Shown here: positions 12,843-25,377 of the stretch, one piece after another
Layout: each line of letters opens with the position of its first letter
How positions within the stretch are numbered: the first letter of the stretch is position 1
From: Cymodocea nodosa
Lineage: Eukaryota > Streptophyta > Magnoliopsida > Alismatales > Cymodoceaceae
Assembly (NCBI GenBank): GCA_036874045.1
Contig: CM072339.1
Span: 3,789,501-3,853,500 of the forward strand
Direction: 5' to 3'
Length of the DNA: 64,000 nt
The notes under the pieces: model-generated
What the model saw: the letters and a program-made list of their open reading frames with translations, nothing else
Database searches by the model: none
Told to the model about the DNA's origin: nothing
Program-made: the position numbers and the translations under genes

Positions 12843-14002
12843 ATGTTATTGAATATAGAATCACAACAATTAGAAATTATGGATTTGCCACTAAATGTGT
12901 TGAGAGAGGTATTAAGTTATTTGTTAGCCAAAGATTTGTGCAGATTGCAATATGTATCAAAGCAAATTAAAGATTGTGCAGCAAAAAGGTATTTCTATAG
13001 ATTACAAGCTTCTAAAATGACCAATATAAGTGACAGATTTTTATGGAAATTATTTAGTCATAGTACAGTAAGTTATGAATATCAAATTTAGAAGAAACTA
13101 CTAGAATTTCACCTCATTCACTAGGAGGAGTCGATTATATTGTGGAAAGTGATGAAGGATTGATAATTTATAGAATTAAATCAAGGTGTCATATGTTGTT
13201 ACCAAATATTTTTATTAGGAATCCTGTCACTAGAGAGGAATTTAGTATTGGAAAGCCTAGTACTTTTGAAGTTCTCATTGAAAATTCAAGAGCTGCATTA
13301 ACATTTTCTAATTGGAATTCAAGTATACAATATAAATTATTTTATTGGAGACCAACTAGCAATTGGGATTAAGGATTATGCCTAATTGTTACAATTTTAA
13401 AGAAAGATGTTGGCATGAGAACACTATATCATATTGGGAAGATAGAACATTAGTTAACAAAACTCATGTAATACTTGATGGTTATATATATCTAGTATTT
13501 GATATATCAGTTGCATTTAGAACCAATCTGTACATAGTGAGTATTGATAGTTACGATGAAATTGTAGAAATTTTACTTATACCTCAGATTATAGTTGAAC
13601 CACCATCTACTAAGTATGACAAAATTCAACTGAGATTATAGTATAATGAATCTAATTTTCCTACTTTATGTTTAGTAAGATGGTGGGATGACCTTATGAA
13701 ATTTCAAATTTGGATAGTAGAAGACCTGAATGAATGGAAATGGAGATATGAGTATATTGCATTATTTGTGGAAATAGAAGCATCTATATCTTCATGAACA
13801 AGAAAGGGAACAATATCCACATTTAATTTCATTAATGGCAATACTTTAATTTTAGTGTGGATAACATTTTACATGTTTATTAGTTGAAGAAACAAGTAAA
13901 TACCATAGAAGAAGAATTAAAAGTGAGAAGAGGGATTCTTAAAGGTTTTGCATGGATTGACACATTCATCCCTTATATCACTACTTTTCAATCATGTTTT
14001 TA
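12843..14002 (+). pseudogene. Decayed F-box / F-box-associated domain gene
   Basis: F-box proteins are the substrate adaptors of SCF ubiquitin ligases. The N-terminal frame (12843-13091) has MDLPLNVLREVLSYLLAKDL followed by RLQYVSKQIKDC, a good plant F-box. The next frame (about 13091-13372) continues with IFIRNPVTREEFSIG, the NP.T.E segment typical of F-box-associated domains. The third (13363-13641, 92 residues) has HVILDGYIYLV. A fourth (13642-13800) has LVRWWDDLMKFQIWIVED, followed by NEWKWRYEY, and FIPYITTFQSCF near 13960-14000 fits the usual C-terminal end. The parts are in the correct order with no intron, and about 385 codons would be the normal family size. The frame is interrupted by a stop near 13089, frame changes near 13091 and 13370, a stop near 13639 and more damage after 13800, so it is a pseudogene. 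It sits among retroelement repeats, with ACTCAACG-type modules on both sides. Confidence 0.8.
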
Positions 14003-15700
14003 AATTGTGTTTCTGTAAGATACCTTTATTATTGCATTTATTAGTATAGATTGTTGTTATTTTTCATTTATATTTTGTTCTAGTAATCTTACAAGAAAAA
14101 AAATTGAAGAAATTTTTTTATCATCAATCTAGTTTGTTGGTATTTGTTTTGAGAAACCAATTGGTTTACTTGTGAACCACCAAAGGCATAGGAGTCTAGG
14201 TTCCACAAAATGCATATATATAAAACTATATGTTTTACTTTTATTTGTTATATTGTCATATGTTTTACTTTTATTTGGTGAATGAAAAACTTATCAAGAA
14301 CAAAAGTCAAAAGATATTAATGGAGTTACAAGCAAACAAAGTACGTTGATTAATTACCTTTTTTGAAATTATATTCTTGTGTAGTTTGTGGAGTTAGGTC
14401 CTAACTCAACAAATTAAGTCCGTTGACTTAAGTATTAAACCAATGAAATTAGTTTATCATGTCTGCTATCATATACTATATATTTTGTTAATTTATTATA
14501 TTGAGGATAATGCAAATTGTAAGTATGAGGGAGAGGTAATTAGATTAAAATTGAATTAAACCTTGTCAAATTTTTTTTTTAGGAATTAGGAATATTCTAC
14601 AAATTTCTGTTGAATCTAATAAATTTTTTTATGAATTTTGTTGAAACTATCTGAAACTTAGGTGAAACCTTTCGAAAATTGAAACCTTTTGAAACTTAGT
14701 TGAAGCCTTTCGAAAAAAAATATATCCTAGATATCTAAGTAATATCTAGACTATTACAAAAAATATAATGTATCAACAGTAAAGTTATTGTAGTATCTTA
14801 TGTTTTTACTAAATTTTATGAGTTTAACAGTTTTACAATTTTAAATAGAAATCTGTATGCTTACCAGAAACTTAGAATTTGTTTGAAATCCTAAAAAGTT
14901 GAATTGTCAATTTTTAGATCAAACGAACTACATATGATCAAGGATAAGTTTAACTTGGTTGATTAAACTTGTGGAATGATTTATATGTAAATCATATTGA
15001 ACTACTAGTAAAAAGTATGAGCTTATTGATATTGATTCATATTTTTAGTAAATCTTAGAAGCAATATTATATGAGATTTATGTGTTATTGAATCTATATT
15101 AATGAAATACACATATACTATGTTGCAAATGAAGAAATGCTTATAAAGTGAAAATTTTTGAGAGTTTATTGATTTGTTTGATCATGAGCCTTTTAGACTT
15201 GAGCATATAGGTATGTAAGGATTGTTGACCTAATAAGGGACTCTTTAAATCTGACAACTTAAGGTCTTGATAAAACCTAGGATTGTTGATTGAAAGCTCG
15301 TTACATGGGTACACTAGAAAGCTTTTGTATGATTCAAGCTTTTCAAACTAACTTTTAAAGTAAAAATATTCATATACTATTCTAAAAAGAAAAAAAAATG
15401 TTTCATTAAAAGTAAAGATATCTTTGAATCGAGTATAGTTTCTACCAATATGATTATTAATGTTTGAATCTAAAATAGTACTTTTGAAAGTGTTTATCTG
15501 AGATACATTTCATTATTCTTCTTATTTTAATCATATTAAGTTTAAAGTTGTGTTTTGATTCATATACAGTTGAAATTAATTTTGAAAATCATCCTAGATA
15601 AATTCAGAATTACATATGTTTTTGAGAAAAATTGACAATATAGTATAGTTAACACCTGTCTCATACAAGTAGATTTTGTACATTATTAATTATGTCTGAA
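14003..15700. other. AT-rich, unassigned
   Basis: No gene is seen. Modules like those of the 2-kb repeat (AACTCAACAAATTAAGTCCG) occur at 14378-14450, and words of the Copia LTR type (AACCTTTCGAAA) at 14640-14720. The rest has no recognisable origin. Confidence 0.3.
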
Positions 15701-15933
15701 GTATATTTGAGGGGGGGATAACAATGTTAAAATAGATTGATAATTCTCAAAAATATAAATTTATGTTAATCTGAGTTTAGTCCCCTTAGAATCTTAGACG
15801 AATCAATATTTTCATAAGAATGTGCAAACGAAAACAATAGAAGTAATATAGTCCTAACACTTTAGAAAAATTATTTTTAACAAGACTATAGTAGGTTTGC
15901 TAAGGGACTAACAAAACTTATGTATGAGGAAAG
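15701..15933 (+). mobile_element. Possible Copia 3' end: polypurine tract and LTR start
   Basis: The run TTTGAGGGGGGGATAACAA (about 15707-15724), followed by TGTTAAAATAGATTG, looks like the polypurine tract and 3' LTR start of a Copia element on the plus strand. The LTR is cut after about 210 bp by the inverted copy of the 2-kb repeat. No internal domains are preserved just upstream, so the assignment rests on this junction only. Confidence 0.4.
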
Positions 15934-17690
15934 TGTTTAAAATGAAATTATGCATAAGATTAGTAGTTAATGAATGGTTAATTGCATAGTATTTAGCTTA
16001 TCATATGAGAATTAAGCCATTATGTTACAATTATACAATTATGAGCCTTAATTAAAGAATATGCATAATTTAAAGGAATTAGTGGTTAATTGAGTATTAT
16101 TTTTGAAAGATTGAAAACCTAGTTTACGTGTGGTTTTATAATATTAAATAAGAAGCCTTATAATATTACTAAGGTAAGTTTACAAAACCTCGTAAAGTTA
16201 GGAATCATTTCACACATCCAATTATAAATGATTAAAAATTATTTCTTTTACTTATCAAGTGTTAAATGTTATATAAATATTTATTTTATTAAACTACATA
16301 ACTGAACGAGTTTGTTGAGTTAAGCTTAACTCAACGAGGTCGATCCATTGAGTTACCTTTAAGTCAATGGAGTAAGTCTGTTGAGTTACACTACTCTACA
16401 AACCAATTATTTTCTAATATTTGATTGTGAGTAGTTGTAGGAAATTAAAAAGAAACCACGTTGCACGTACCACACATGATCTAAATCGTGGAATGAAGAA
16501 GTAATCACTACTGTTGATGCGAAGGAAAGAGATCTAACTAGTGATTTTAGCAGAACTAGTTATTACTAAAAGAAATATAAAAGAAAAAGAAAAAAAGAAG
16601 AATGGGGGAGAACTATGCTAACTATAGAAAGCGTCAAACATTCCTTGAGCTCCCACTAATACCACCATCCACCATTCATCGGAGGTCTATGAGAATACTT
16701 TCTAGATGTTGGGTCGATTTTAAGCCAACATGATGATTGACAACTACTGTGACAACTACTGTGAAGAGTGATCACGTCACAAGAAGGAAAAATATTTTCA
16801 CCAAGCATCGAATCATCTTTTAGGAGACAGTAAAGCTTCTAGCCTTGGTTTTAGGTTAATGCCGCTATGTTGAAGAGGAGATCAACTTACAAAAGTTTAA
16901 GTTCATAATCTATAAGGGAGAGGAGTGCTTGATAGTAAGCGGTTAAGTTTTTAGTGGTGCAATCGCATCGCATGTAGTGACAGAAGTTTCTTATTATCAA
17001 TAGAGAATTTTACCTTTCATCACTCGCTCATTTGAAGGAACAAAACAAAAACAAAAATAAAAACTCTATCTATTGTTATGATTATCAAATCTATATTGTA
17101 TCGTTTGTGTTTACATTATTAGTATTGTTGAATGTTTGTGTTTATTTTATTTCAGTTATAGAAAATTGTATCACTGATTGTTTAAACCAATTAATATAAA
17201 TCTCTAAAATCTTGATTGACAAAATCTATTGTTTGGAGTTTTGAATGCTAGAATCGATCAATGATGAATATAATATGAAGTAGCATTCAAAAGCTTAATT
17301 GATGTTGTTTGTAATGTATAGAATCACCCAATAAATGGTTGTGTTCCTTTGCAAACAACAATATTAATTGTAAGTTACTAGAGAGCTCGTTGAGTTAACC
17401 ATAACTCCATGAGGTAAGTTTGTTGAGTTAAGTCTAACTTCATAAACTATGTCTGTTGAGTTAACTACAAATCAGTGGAGTGAGTATATTGTGAATATAC
17501 ACTATACCCTAGTTATAAAAATTTATAAAATAAAGTGATTTTGATAGTTCTCTTGTGGGTTAGATCTGTACTTGCATACTTATATAATATACATTATGCA
17601 CTTGTAGTAAATTTAACAACTAGTTACTAAAATTAGAAATAGTTTGTGAAAATTACTTGTTACTTATAAAAAATACACTTAAGCAATCAA
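15934..17690 (-). repeat. ~1.75-kb LTR-like repeat (copy 2, inverted)
   Basis: This is the reverse complement of the repeat at 9687-11839. Shared segments include TTAGCTTATCATATGAGAAT (near 16000), the GCATCGAATCATCTTTTAG block (16805-16830), the CGCATGTAGTGACAGAAG region (16970-16990), and the ACTCAACG-type modules at 16300-16400 and 17375-17485. The left end starts TGTTTAAAATG. The right end fades near 17690 without a clear target duplication. It has no coding content. Confidence 0.65.
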
Positions 17691-18980
17691 GATAGTTTCA
17701 CCAAAGACTTACATGTAGAACCTTCATCTCATGATTACCCATATGAGCAGCCATCATAATCTCATACTAAAGGGGGTTATTATCTAGTTGAAGAAGATGC
17801 ATCATCAACTTTTCTTTAAGATTTAAAACACCTAATCCTTTCTATAAACACTCCTTGAGTTAACTTATTGAGATTACCATTATTATTAACATCTAAAAAA
17901 ATGGACCATTAGATGAAGATTTGAAGGCTAGAAATCAAATAACTTAAGCCATTAAACCAAGATTGCCAAATTGAAGAAATAAGATGAATTGTTGAAATTA
18001 TGATCTAGGGAGAGGAAATATTTAGATGTTAAGGGAAGATCAAATGACCAAGATTAATCCAAAATTTTAAGGAGTTTTAAAAGGAAAAAGAAGGATTTTT
18101 GGTGGGATTTTTAAGGAATTGTTAGGAAGATTTTAAAGGATTAATTTAGGGATTAAATGGGTGATTTTAATAATTTTTTAAGTATTAAATTAAGTATTTT
18201 AATTTAGGAATTAACATATTTTAAATTAGAGAATAAGAGTTTTAATTAAAGATTTAGGGTTTCAACTAATATATTAGTACATATTAAGGGATTTATTAAT
18301 GATTAAGGTTTTAGATTAAGAGATTAGGGAATTTAATTAAGGGTTTAGGGTTTAAATTAAATATTAAGGGTTTTTAATTAAGATTAGGATTTTTATTAAG
18401 AATTAATATTTTTAAAATAAATATTAAGGGTTTTATTAATATATTAAGTGATTTAATTAGGGATTGGAGTTTTAAATTAAAGATTTAGGACTTTTAATTA
18501 AGGATTTAAATTAGAGATTAAAGGATTTAATTAAGAAAATTAGGATTTTAATTAATGTTTTTAATTAATAAATGTTTTAATTAAATATTAAGGTTTTTAA
18601 ATTATGGATTTAAGGAATTAAATTAAGGATTAGGTTTTTTAAATTTAAAATTAAGGTTTTAATTAGGATATTAAGGGATTTAATTAAGGTTTTAAAGTTA
18701 TAAATTAAGTATTGGATTAAGTGTTAAATATTTAATTGAGTATTTTATAAGGTAATTTTAATGATATAAGTGATTTGACTATTTAAATTATATAGTTTGG
18801 CTATTTTGATTAAATGGTTAAATTAGGTATTTTTAAATGATTAGGTTTTTTTGGTGTTTTAATTGAATGTCTTGGTTTTGAAGGTTTCATTAAGTATTTT
18901 AATTATGGTTTAATCATCTAAGCATCTTGGTGCAAGGTTAAGGAGAAGAGATCTGACTCTCGATATGCTTGATTAATCAT
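17691..18980. repeat. AT-rich array of TTAAGGGTTT-like words
   Basis: From about 18040 to 18760 the sequence consists almost wholly of degenerate units near 18-20 bp with the core ATTAAGGGTTTTAATTA. It also has isolated TTTAGGG words (for example 18345-18351). Units vary in length and sequence. Before and after the array there is no recognisable gene; 17700-18040 may be another LTR piece. Confidence 0.6.
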
Positions 18981-21787
18981 TGTGTCCAAAGTGAGGTGTC
19001 AACACATAGTATCTTTATTTCTTTTAACATACGAAGGTAAATCAGGAATGTTGTTATTGACATTGCAATGTAATATATATTTGGGATTGTTTTTACGAAT
19101 CCTAGATTTTGATCTAGTATGAATGTTGTTTTCATGTTCAATATGCGAATGTTTATTATCAATATTATCCATAGATACATTAATAGAAGAATGTCCACCA
19201 TCATTTTCGTTGTTATTTTTCAAACCAGAATTAATATCATCATTATGATTTGATTCACTCATTCCATAATTTTCATTATGAGGAATTCCATCAAAAGAAA
19301 TAATTTCATTTTCGACATTACCCTTTTCTTCAACTCTATCTTTATTTTGTAATCCTGATTTGATTACATTCCTGGAAACACATGAAAATGATCTTCTTCA
19401 GCTAAAATTTATGTTTCATATTTCTTACCTAGAAGCTCACCTTCCATTAATTTATTGTAAGTTGATAACTCCCAATTTTGTCTTAATGACATTGTTGCTA
19501 TTCTTGAACAGAAATGAATTTTCATTAAAAATAACATGTATGTACATATAAATTTTCTTAGCTATCAAGTCTAAGCATTTATAACCTTATATTTAGGATT
19601 ATAACCAATAAAAGCATAATGTAAAGACCTAGGACTTAATTTATCTTTACCATATTCTCTTAACATAGGAAAACAAGAGCAACCAAAATCACAAAGCATT
19701 TTATAATCAGATGTTTATTAAAATGTTGAAAAAATGGTGACATACCTTGCATCCCTTGCAACTTAGCTTTACTAGGAATTCTATTCATAATATAGACAAT
19801 TTTTGAAAAGCATTTATTCCAAATTTTTTTTGAAATATTTCTAGCAAACATCATGTTAAGTCCCATTTCAAAAATAATTCTATGCCTATGTTCTGCTCTC
19901 TCATTTTTTTAGGGATTGTAAAGGCAAGATAATTGAATATTAATGTCATTTTTATTTAAAAAATCTTGAAACTTACCTGACGTAAATTCTCTTCTGCCAT
20001 CACACTAAAAATTCTTGATGTTAGTATTAAACTTGTTCTTTATATATGCAATAAAATACTTAAAACAGTCAGGAAAATCACTTTTAATTTTTAAAGGATA
20101 ATACTATGAAAACCTACTGAAATCATTTATAAAAATCACATAATATCTTTACCCTTGATGAGAATTAATAAGTGTAGGTCCCCAAAGGTTACAATAATTT
20201 TATTAAAAACTTTGTTAGTTCAAGAGCATGAATCAGGGAAAACTAACTTTCTACTTTTAACTAAATGGCAATCATTACAATAAAAATCATGTTCATAGTC
20301 ATCAACAGTTATTAGAATAGCATTGTTCAATTCTTTGATTTTACTTAAACTACAATGTCCTAATCTAAAGTGCCAAATTTTGGCACTAATTCTTGTCTTT
20401 TTTTATATAGAAAGCGATGTACTTCTACGTTAGTAGAATTCTATATATTCCACTCTTTTTTATCCAAAAGCAATCAATTCATTTGTATTTCTGTTCTTGA
20501 TTTTAAAACATTTTGAGTCAACGTTAACATTATAAGGAAAATCTTTATTAAGGCATAAAATAGAGAGTATTTTAATCCCTTGTACAAATAAAACATTATT
20601 TAAAATGATAGACTCTTTAAGGCCTGCTATGTAAGTATTACTAATATTTTTTATATTTAAAAAATTCCCATTGGCCACCAAAACAATTTCATTACCATAA
20701 TATAGTTTTCTATGGGAGAGAATACCTTTGTTACTTGTAATATTATCGCTATCACCTAAATCAGCATATCATTCTTCACCTGCTCCTTCCTGCAAAGTTA
20801 AATTAGCAAGAACCTGTGGAATGTCTTCAAATCGGTAGGAATGATCAAATCTATGCGAACATTCCAAGGCAACATGTCCCATTTTTCCACAAATTTAACA
20901 TGGCCTTTTTGTCATCTTCTCCCTATTTCCTAGTAATATTTTGATTAATAGTGGGTAAACTTCACCTGCTGGAATTATAATTCACATTACTTCCTTTATT
21001 TCCACTAAATCTTCGTGAATTATTTCTTCCTCTTCGACGGTTTTTCTACTTATTACTATAATAAGCAATTTCTACAATTTTTTCTTGTTTGCTTAAACTT
21101 GATTTGATTTCAAAACTTCTCAGCATCTAAACAATAGTAGAAAAACTAGGAACAGGTGGTCTTAAAATGCAAGTGGTAAAAGACTAGTACCTATCATCTA
21201 AATCATTAACCAGAAAATATACCTTTTTCTTTTCTTCAACTAGAGAATCAGTGGTAACTAAATCGTCACAGATACTAGTAAGATTCTTCAAATATTCATT
21301 TAAAGTAATGAAGTTATTCCTTTTAAGAGATTGCAACTGATGGAAGAGAAAAAATTCTTACTTTTCGCAAGGTTGAGGAAAAGTTTCTGTATAAGGTATT
21401 TTAGATTTCAAAAGATATATCTAACCGAGCAACTTGAGATAGCACACCTTCACTAAAACTCTTCAGAATCCAATCCTTAACAAGCTCATCAGATTGTTTT
21501 CATAAACCATACCTTAGATTAGGTTTCTTTTTAACAATACCACATTCTTTAGTCAACAAAAAACCATCTAGACCTTCTAAAGATCTATCAACAAAGCCAT
21601 ACATTCCATGCGATTTAATCAAACCTAATATTTGAGCTACCTAAACCAAATGGTTATACGATTTAGTTTTACAAAAATAAAGTTCGACGTATTTACCAAT
21701 ATGGGAAAGGGATAATCGAATTTGTTTGATCCAGTCCCAATTTCCTCTTTAGCACCTCCTTAAACATTGCTGTCCATCTACTCCACT

Positions 21788-21800
21788 GGCTTTGATAACA
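21788..21800 (-). other. Copia primer-binding site (initiator Met tRNA)
   Basis: The reverse complement reads TGTTATCAAAGCC, close to the plant consensus TGGTATCAGAGCC. It lies two bases inside the LTR edge. Confidence 0.7.
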
Positions 21801-21802
21801 AA

Positions 21803-22243
21803 TCAATCTTTCAACCCTAATCAATGTGAGATTTTAGGCCTCAACGATCTTTTGTGGTATGATCAAGAGAGGAGCACAAATGATGGAAGCGACTGCAGCC
21901 CTAGGAGACTGAGGGATGGTCGAGAATGTAAAGGAGGAAGGCCGACCTTAAAACGGATCGAAAACATTGTATTTATATGTGGACCTAAAGGCCCGAGAGA
22001 AAAGTTTCTTACAGCTTGTTACAACAGAAATAATAACATAAGAAAAAATAAAAGGTATTACATGTAACTAATATTATAACAAACAAGATAGGCTGGACTT
22101 TAAGAGAGAAATGGGCTCAGCTTCGGCTAACGTTAATTATCGTCCTACTATGTATGTTTAATATGTTGCTTCGTCTATTGATATTTCTCTCATCTATGTG
22201 GTTCTCTATTGTAGTGGAGCATCAAATATTCTACTCCTCAACA
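21803..22243 (-). repeat. 5' LTR of the Copia fossil
   Basis: In element orientation it starts TGTTGAGGAGTAGAATATTT and ends GAAAGATTGA next to the primer-binding site, about 441 bp in all. It is GC-richer than the surroundings. No partner LTR is present on the truncated side. Confidence 0.65.
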
Positions 22244-23100
22244 TAGTGCCAGACACTTGAACCTGGGTGCTTGATCAGACTATCCATTCTAGCTTAGTTT
22301 GAGATAAACTTTGGACTAACATCAATTTGTAAAGAAAATCTACCTACTTGCCAAAGGCTAACATAATTTTAGATGGTTTTTCGTCCACTCATCATTTATG
22401 CAGTAATTGAACCAACTATGTATTAAGTGCTCCTTTCATATTCAACACTGCTATGTACTCATTTCTAGTTGATACTATAAATATCCTAACAAATGCCCTA
22501 ATATAGGTATGCTAAGTATAGCTAAAACCTAAGAAATACTCTTGAATTATTTGGTAGGCTTAATTATGAGAGTCTTTATCATCCAAATACACTATGCGCA
22601 CAAACTATTTCCCTTGTTTTGTAGGATAAAGAAATCACCAATTTAGTCTTAAGTTTGCCCAGTCCAGACAACTGAATTTAGACGAGTTGAATTCGTTGCC
22701 CCAACTATTTTAAGCAAGATCAATCAAGACAACTAAAATTGAATGAACCAAAGTTTGATGTAAGAGTTAATTTAAAAAATTGAATTATATTCAAGAATAT
22801 TTTTGATCTTTCATTAGTTAAGTCATTCCCATCAATAAAGTAAAACAAGAGATTTTTACCGGTATGTACAAGAGATGTGTAGCTGTTGTAATTAGAGGAA
22901 GTGATTTTGGGTTCAGTTCTAGGTAAAATTACAGACATTATCAAAAAAAACAACGGATGTGTAGTAAGTAGTTACGAGCAATGATAGAATAGTTGTTAAA
23001 TACATCAACATGATTAATTATCTCTACGAATTAAATTTTAGACAGAAATCTATACATTTGACAGTTGAATTGATGCGATTCTTTATTTTCTATTAAAGAT
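22244..23100. other. Intergenic, nothing recognised
   Basis: AT-rich sequence with no gene, RNA or clear repeat. Decayed retroelement sequence is likely but could not be named. Confidence 0.3.
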
Positions 23101-23910
23101 GAAATCTTAATGATTACATTTTCTTCAGATTTCAAAATACATTTGACCAATAATTGCAGAGAGAAACAGCCGTGCATGTTGCACTGCAAAATTGGACGAT
23201 CTTCCTTTTGCCTTGTCTATTGTGTGGTGTTTGTGTCGAAGGGCGCACACAGCCTTCGCTCACTCATTCCCTGCCTCGAGTCTACGAGATGTTGGTGGAA
23301 CACACTGCTTTGCTTTTTCTTTATGTTTGATTTCCTCTTTCACTTTGTCGTCGTTGGTTGTTCAAACTTGAGACCAGCCAATCGGCGAAAAAGAAGGGCA
23401 GGAAAACCCCAGGGACGTGCATATATACATGCATGTAAAGAAGGGAAGCAAGCAAAACGCAAGTAATAAAGAAAAAGCACCAGACGAGTGCCCGAGAAAG
23501 ATCCCTAGCTCGCCCAACAAAACCTCAGACTCGATCTCGGCCTTTTAGACCAACAGATTTATTAATGCACACTGTTGTCGTTCTTGTTTCCTGTCCTTGC
23601 TGTTGCCCGCTCATTTCTCGTCCTTTCACACCAACCAACCTCGTCCTCCTCCATCTCATCACATCTCGATCGCCTTTTATTTTCCAACGACAAATTAATT
23701 AATATCATCCATCCATCTCTTCCTTCTTTCTTTCTCTTTGCTATTTTCCATGCACAGTGAAAGAGAGACTATAAATAAAGAGAAAAACTAAAGGAAAAGA
23801 AAAGAATAGAATGCGACGGACTAATACCACCCATGGCTACGCTTTGATTTGAACCCTGCACATCCGCACACCCGTACCGGTAGGGTGAGCCTTACAGGTT
23901 GTCGTCCCGT

Positions 23911-24281
23911 CACGTGACCCGCCGTGAACGTCAGGTGCTTGCTTAACCATCGTCCCACGTGCCAATTAATGTAAGTAACGTTGTGGGCTGCCGCTCGAAA
24001 TTTGACGAAGTGGTTCTCCTTCGAGATGATATCGTGGGCACGTATATATGGCGACCTGACCTGACCTGACCTGAACTGACCAAAGCAGTGCAGCGAAGAG
24101 AGCTCTGATCGTTTTCCCACCCAACTGCAACGGTTTCCTACGACCAACTCGTCGCTGCTTGGATAAATTTAAATTCAAATAAAATCATTATTAATATTAT
24201 TATATTAATCCTCCTCGTGATCGGGAGAGGGGAGGATGCATGCAGACTAAGATCATGGAAGACTGTTCCATGAGTCACGTG
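23911..24281. promoter_or_regulatory. Cluster of three G-boxes (CACGTG)
   Basis: Perfect CACGTG palindromes lie at 23911-23916, 23956-23961 and 24276-24281. The first and third sit in GTCACGTG contexts, preferred by bZIP and some bHLH factors. They lie 1.1-1.5 kb upstream of the GATA start codon. Function is inferred from the motif only. Confidence 0.5.
24053..24081. repeat. Pentanucleotide repeat (ACCTG)n
   Basis: About five units of GACCT/ACCTG, the last one changed to GAACTG, occur in the upstream region of the GATA gene. Confidence 0.85.
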
Positions 24282-25254
24282 GGCTCCTTTTGACCGTTCG
24301 AAGACCAACTCGATCTCTCCTCTCTGACCAGACCTGCTTCGTTTCCTGCGCCCATCTCGATCTCCCTCCTGCTACCCCTCGGAGGTGGTACATGTAGACC
24401 ACCTACTCTCTCGATCTTTGTCCTTGTGCTCTTCCATCTTTCTCTTTCTCTCTCTCTTTATATATATACAGAGAGAGAGAAATGTACATATAGATATAGA
24501 TATATATATATGTATATAATGTCATGCAACGGTGCATCATCGATCACCACTCACGACAGCGCCATCGTGTGCTTTTGATGTGTTCTGGACATTGGCATTG
24601 CCGAGAACAGCAACCACGAAGGATCAAGCATCCAGGTGATCGTGATCGACGCCGTGGCTTTGGAGCCATCGCTGTTGCATCCCTTCTGTCTTGCACTCAT
24701 CCCGGTGCTGCCGAGTTCGCTGCTCCGCCCCTGATCCATCCATAGCATCGAATTAAACTTTGGTCCGTATACTCTCAACCACATTCTCCTATTGGATATA
24801 TCCTCGTCCCCAGTCGTCGTATCCTCAAAACGTACCTACCATCGTCGGCTCCACGCATTGTGCCATCGACAAACAATACACAGTCTGACTAGATAGCTAG
24901 TGTACGTAATAGTGTGTATGCACCTATGATCATCATTATGCGCACATACGTATGATGATAGTATACTAGCTATTTAGACGTACGTGTATGTGCATGCTGT
25001 CGCCGGTCCTTCCGTAACTTTAGACCGATCGAGTTCGACCTCTCGGCTTCTGTACGTTTCCATATGCCGCCACAGACTTGCATCTCTCAGTCGTACGTCG
25101 TTATCTCCATCATCTAATTGTTAGTTCCGTTCTCACGTTCCAATTCTCGTACGAGTACATATCAAAAGAAAAGCTGAGATTCGTATCCGTAGATTTGTTC
25201 CTATCTATATATTTCATCTCCAAACCTCCTTCTCAAACATTCTCTCTCTCTCTC

Positions 25255-25262
25255 TATATATA
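25255..25262 (+). promoter_or_regulatory. Probable TATA box of the GATA gene
   Basis: TATATATA follows a CT-rich run and is followed by CACCATCC. It lies about 115 bp before the start codon, which would leave a 5' leader of roughly 80-90 bases. Another TATATATA run at 24462-24470 is a less likely alternative, being much farther upstream. Confidence 0.5.
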
Positions 25263-25377
25263 CACCATCCACTGGGTCTGCTACTGCTCCAACACCTCTC
25301 TCTCTTCCCCCTTCACGGCTCTTCTTCTCGTAAATTTCTTCCTCTTTAGTTCCAATCACTTTTAGTTTTCGATTGCA

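Larger units (their letters stand above)
18990..22243 (-). mobile_element. Copia fossil, 5' half with LTR, primer site, gag and integrase
   Basis: On the minus strand, a 5' LTR (21803-22243) is followed by a primer-binding site and a gag region with a decayed zinc knuckle (near 20890). Then come a gag-pre-integrase segment (20681-20460), an integrase end with MNRIPSKAKLQGMQGMSPFF (19866-19660) and the linker before reverse transcriptase (19262-18977), with THTRSK-like and PDLPSYVK words. Reverse transcriptase and RNase H are absent, so the element was truncated at its 3' side. It is broken in several places and old. Confidence 0.8.
23101..25377 (+). promoter_or_regulatory. Upstream region of the GATA gene
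   Basis: Base composition changes sharply here from AT-rich repeats to a balanced or GC-richer region free of recognisable transposons, as expected of a conserved gene flank. It contains three G-boxes (CACGTG at 23911, 23956 and 24276), a pentanucleotide repeat (24053-24081), CT/GA/TA microsatellites (24440-24520 and 25240-25262) and a TATA-like box just before the gene. Several open frames on both strands (for example 24147-23821 minus) have no domain and are not genes. Confidence 0.55.

Noticed and set aside
18340-18360. Interstitial telomere repeat (TTTAGGG)
   Set aside because: Only isolated TTTAGGG words occur. The dominant unit is longer and AT-rich, so it is not a true telomeric tract.
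23821-24784. Several open frames on both strands in the GATA upstream region
   Set aside because: No recognisable domains, overlapping on opposite strands and full of regulatory-type repeats. They look like chance frames in GC-richer DNA.
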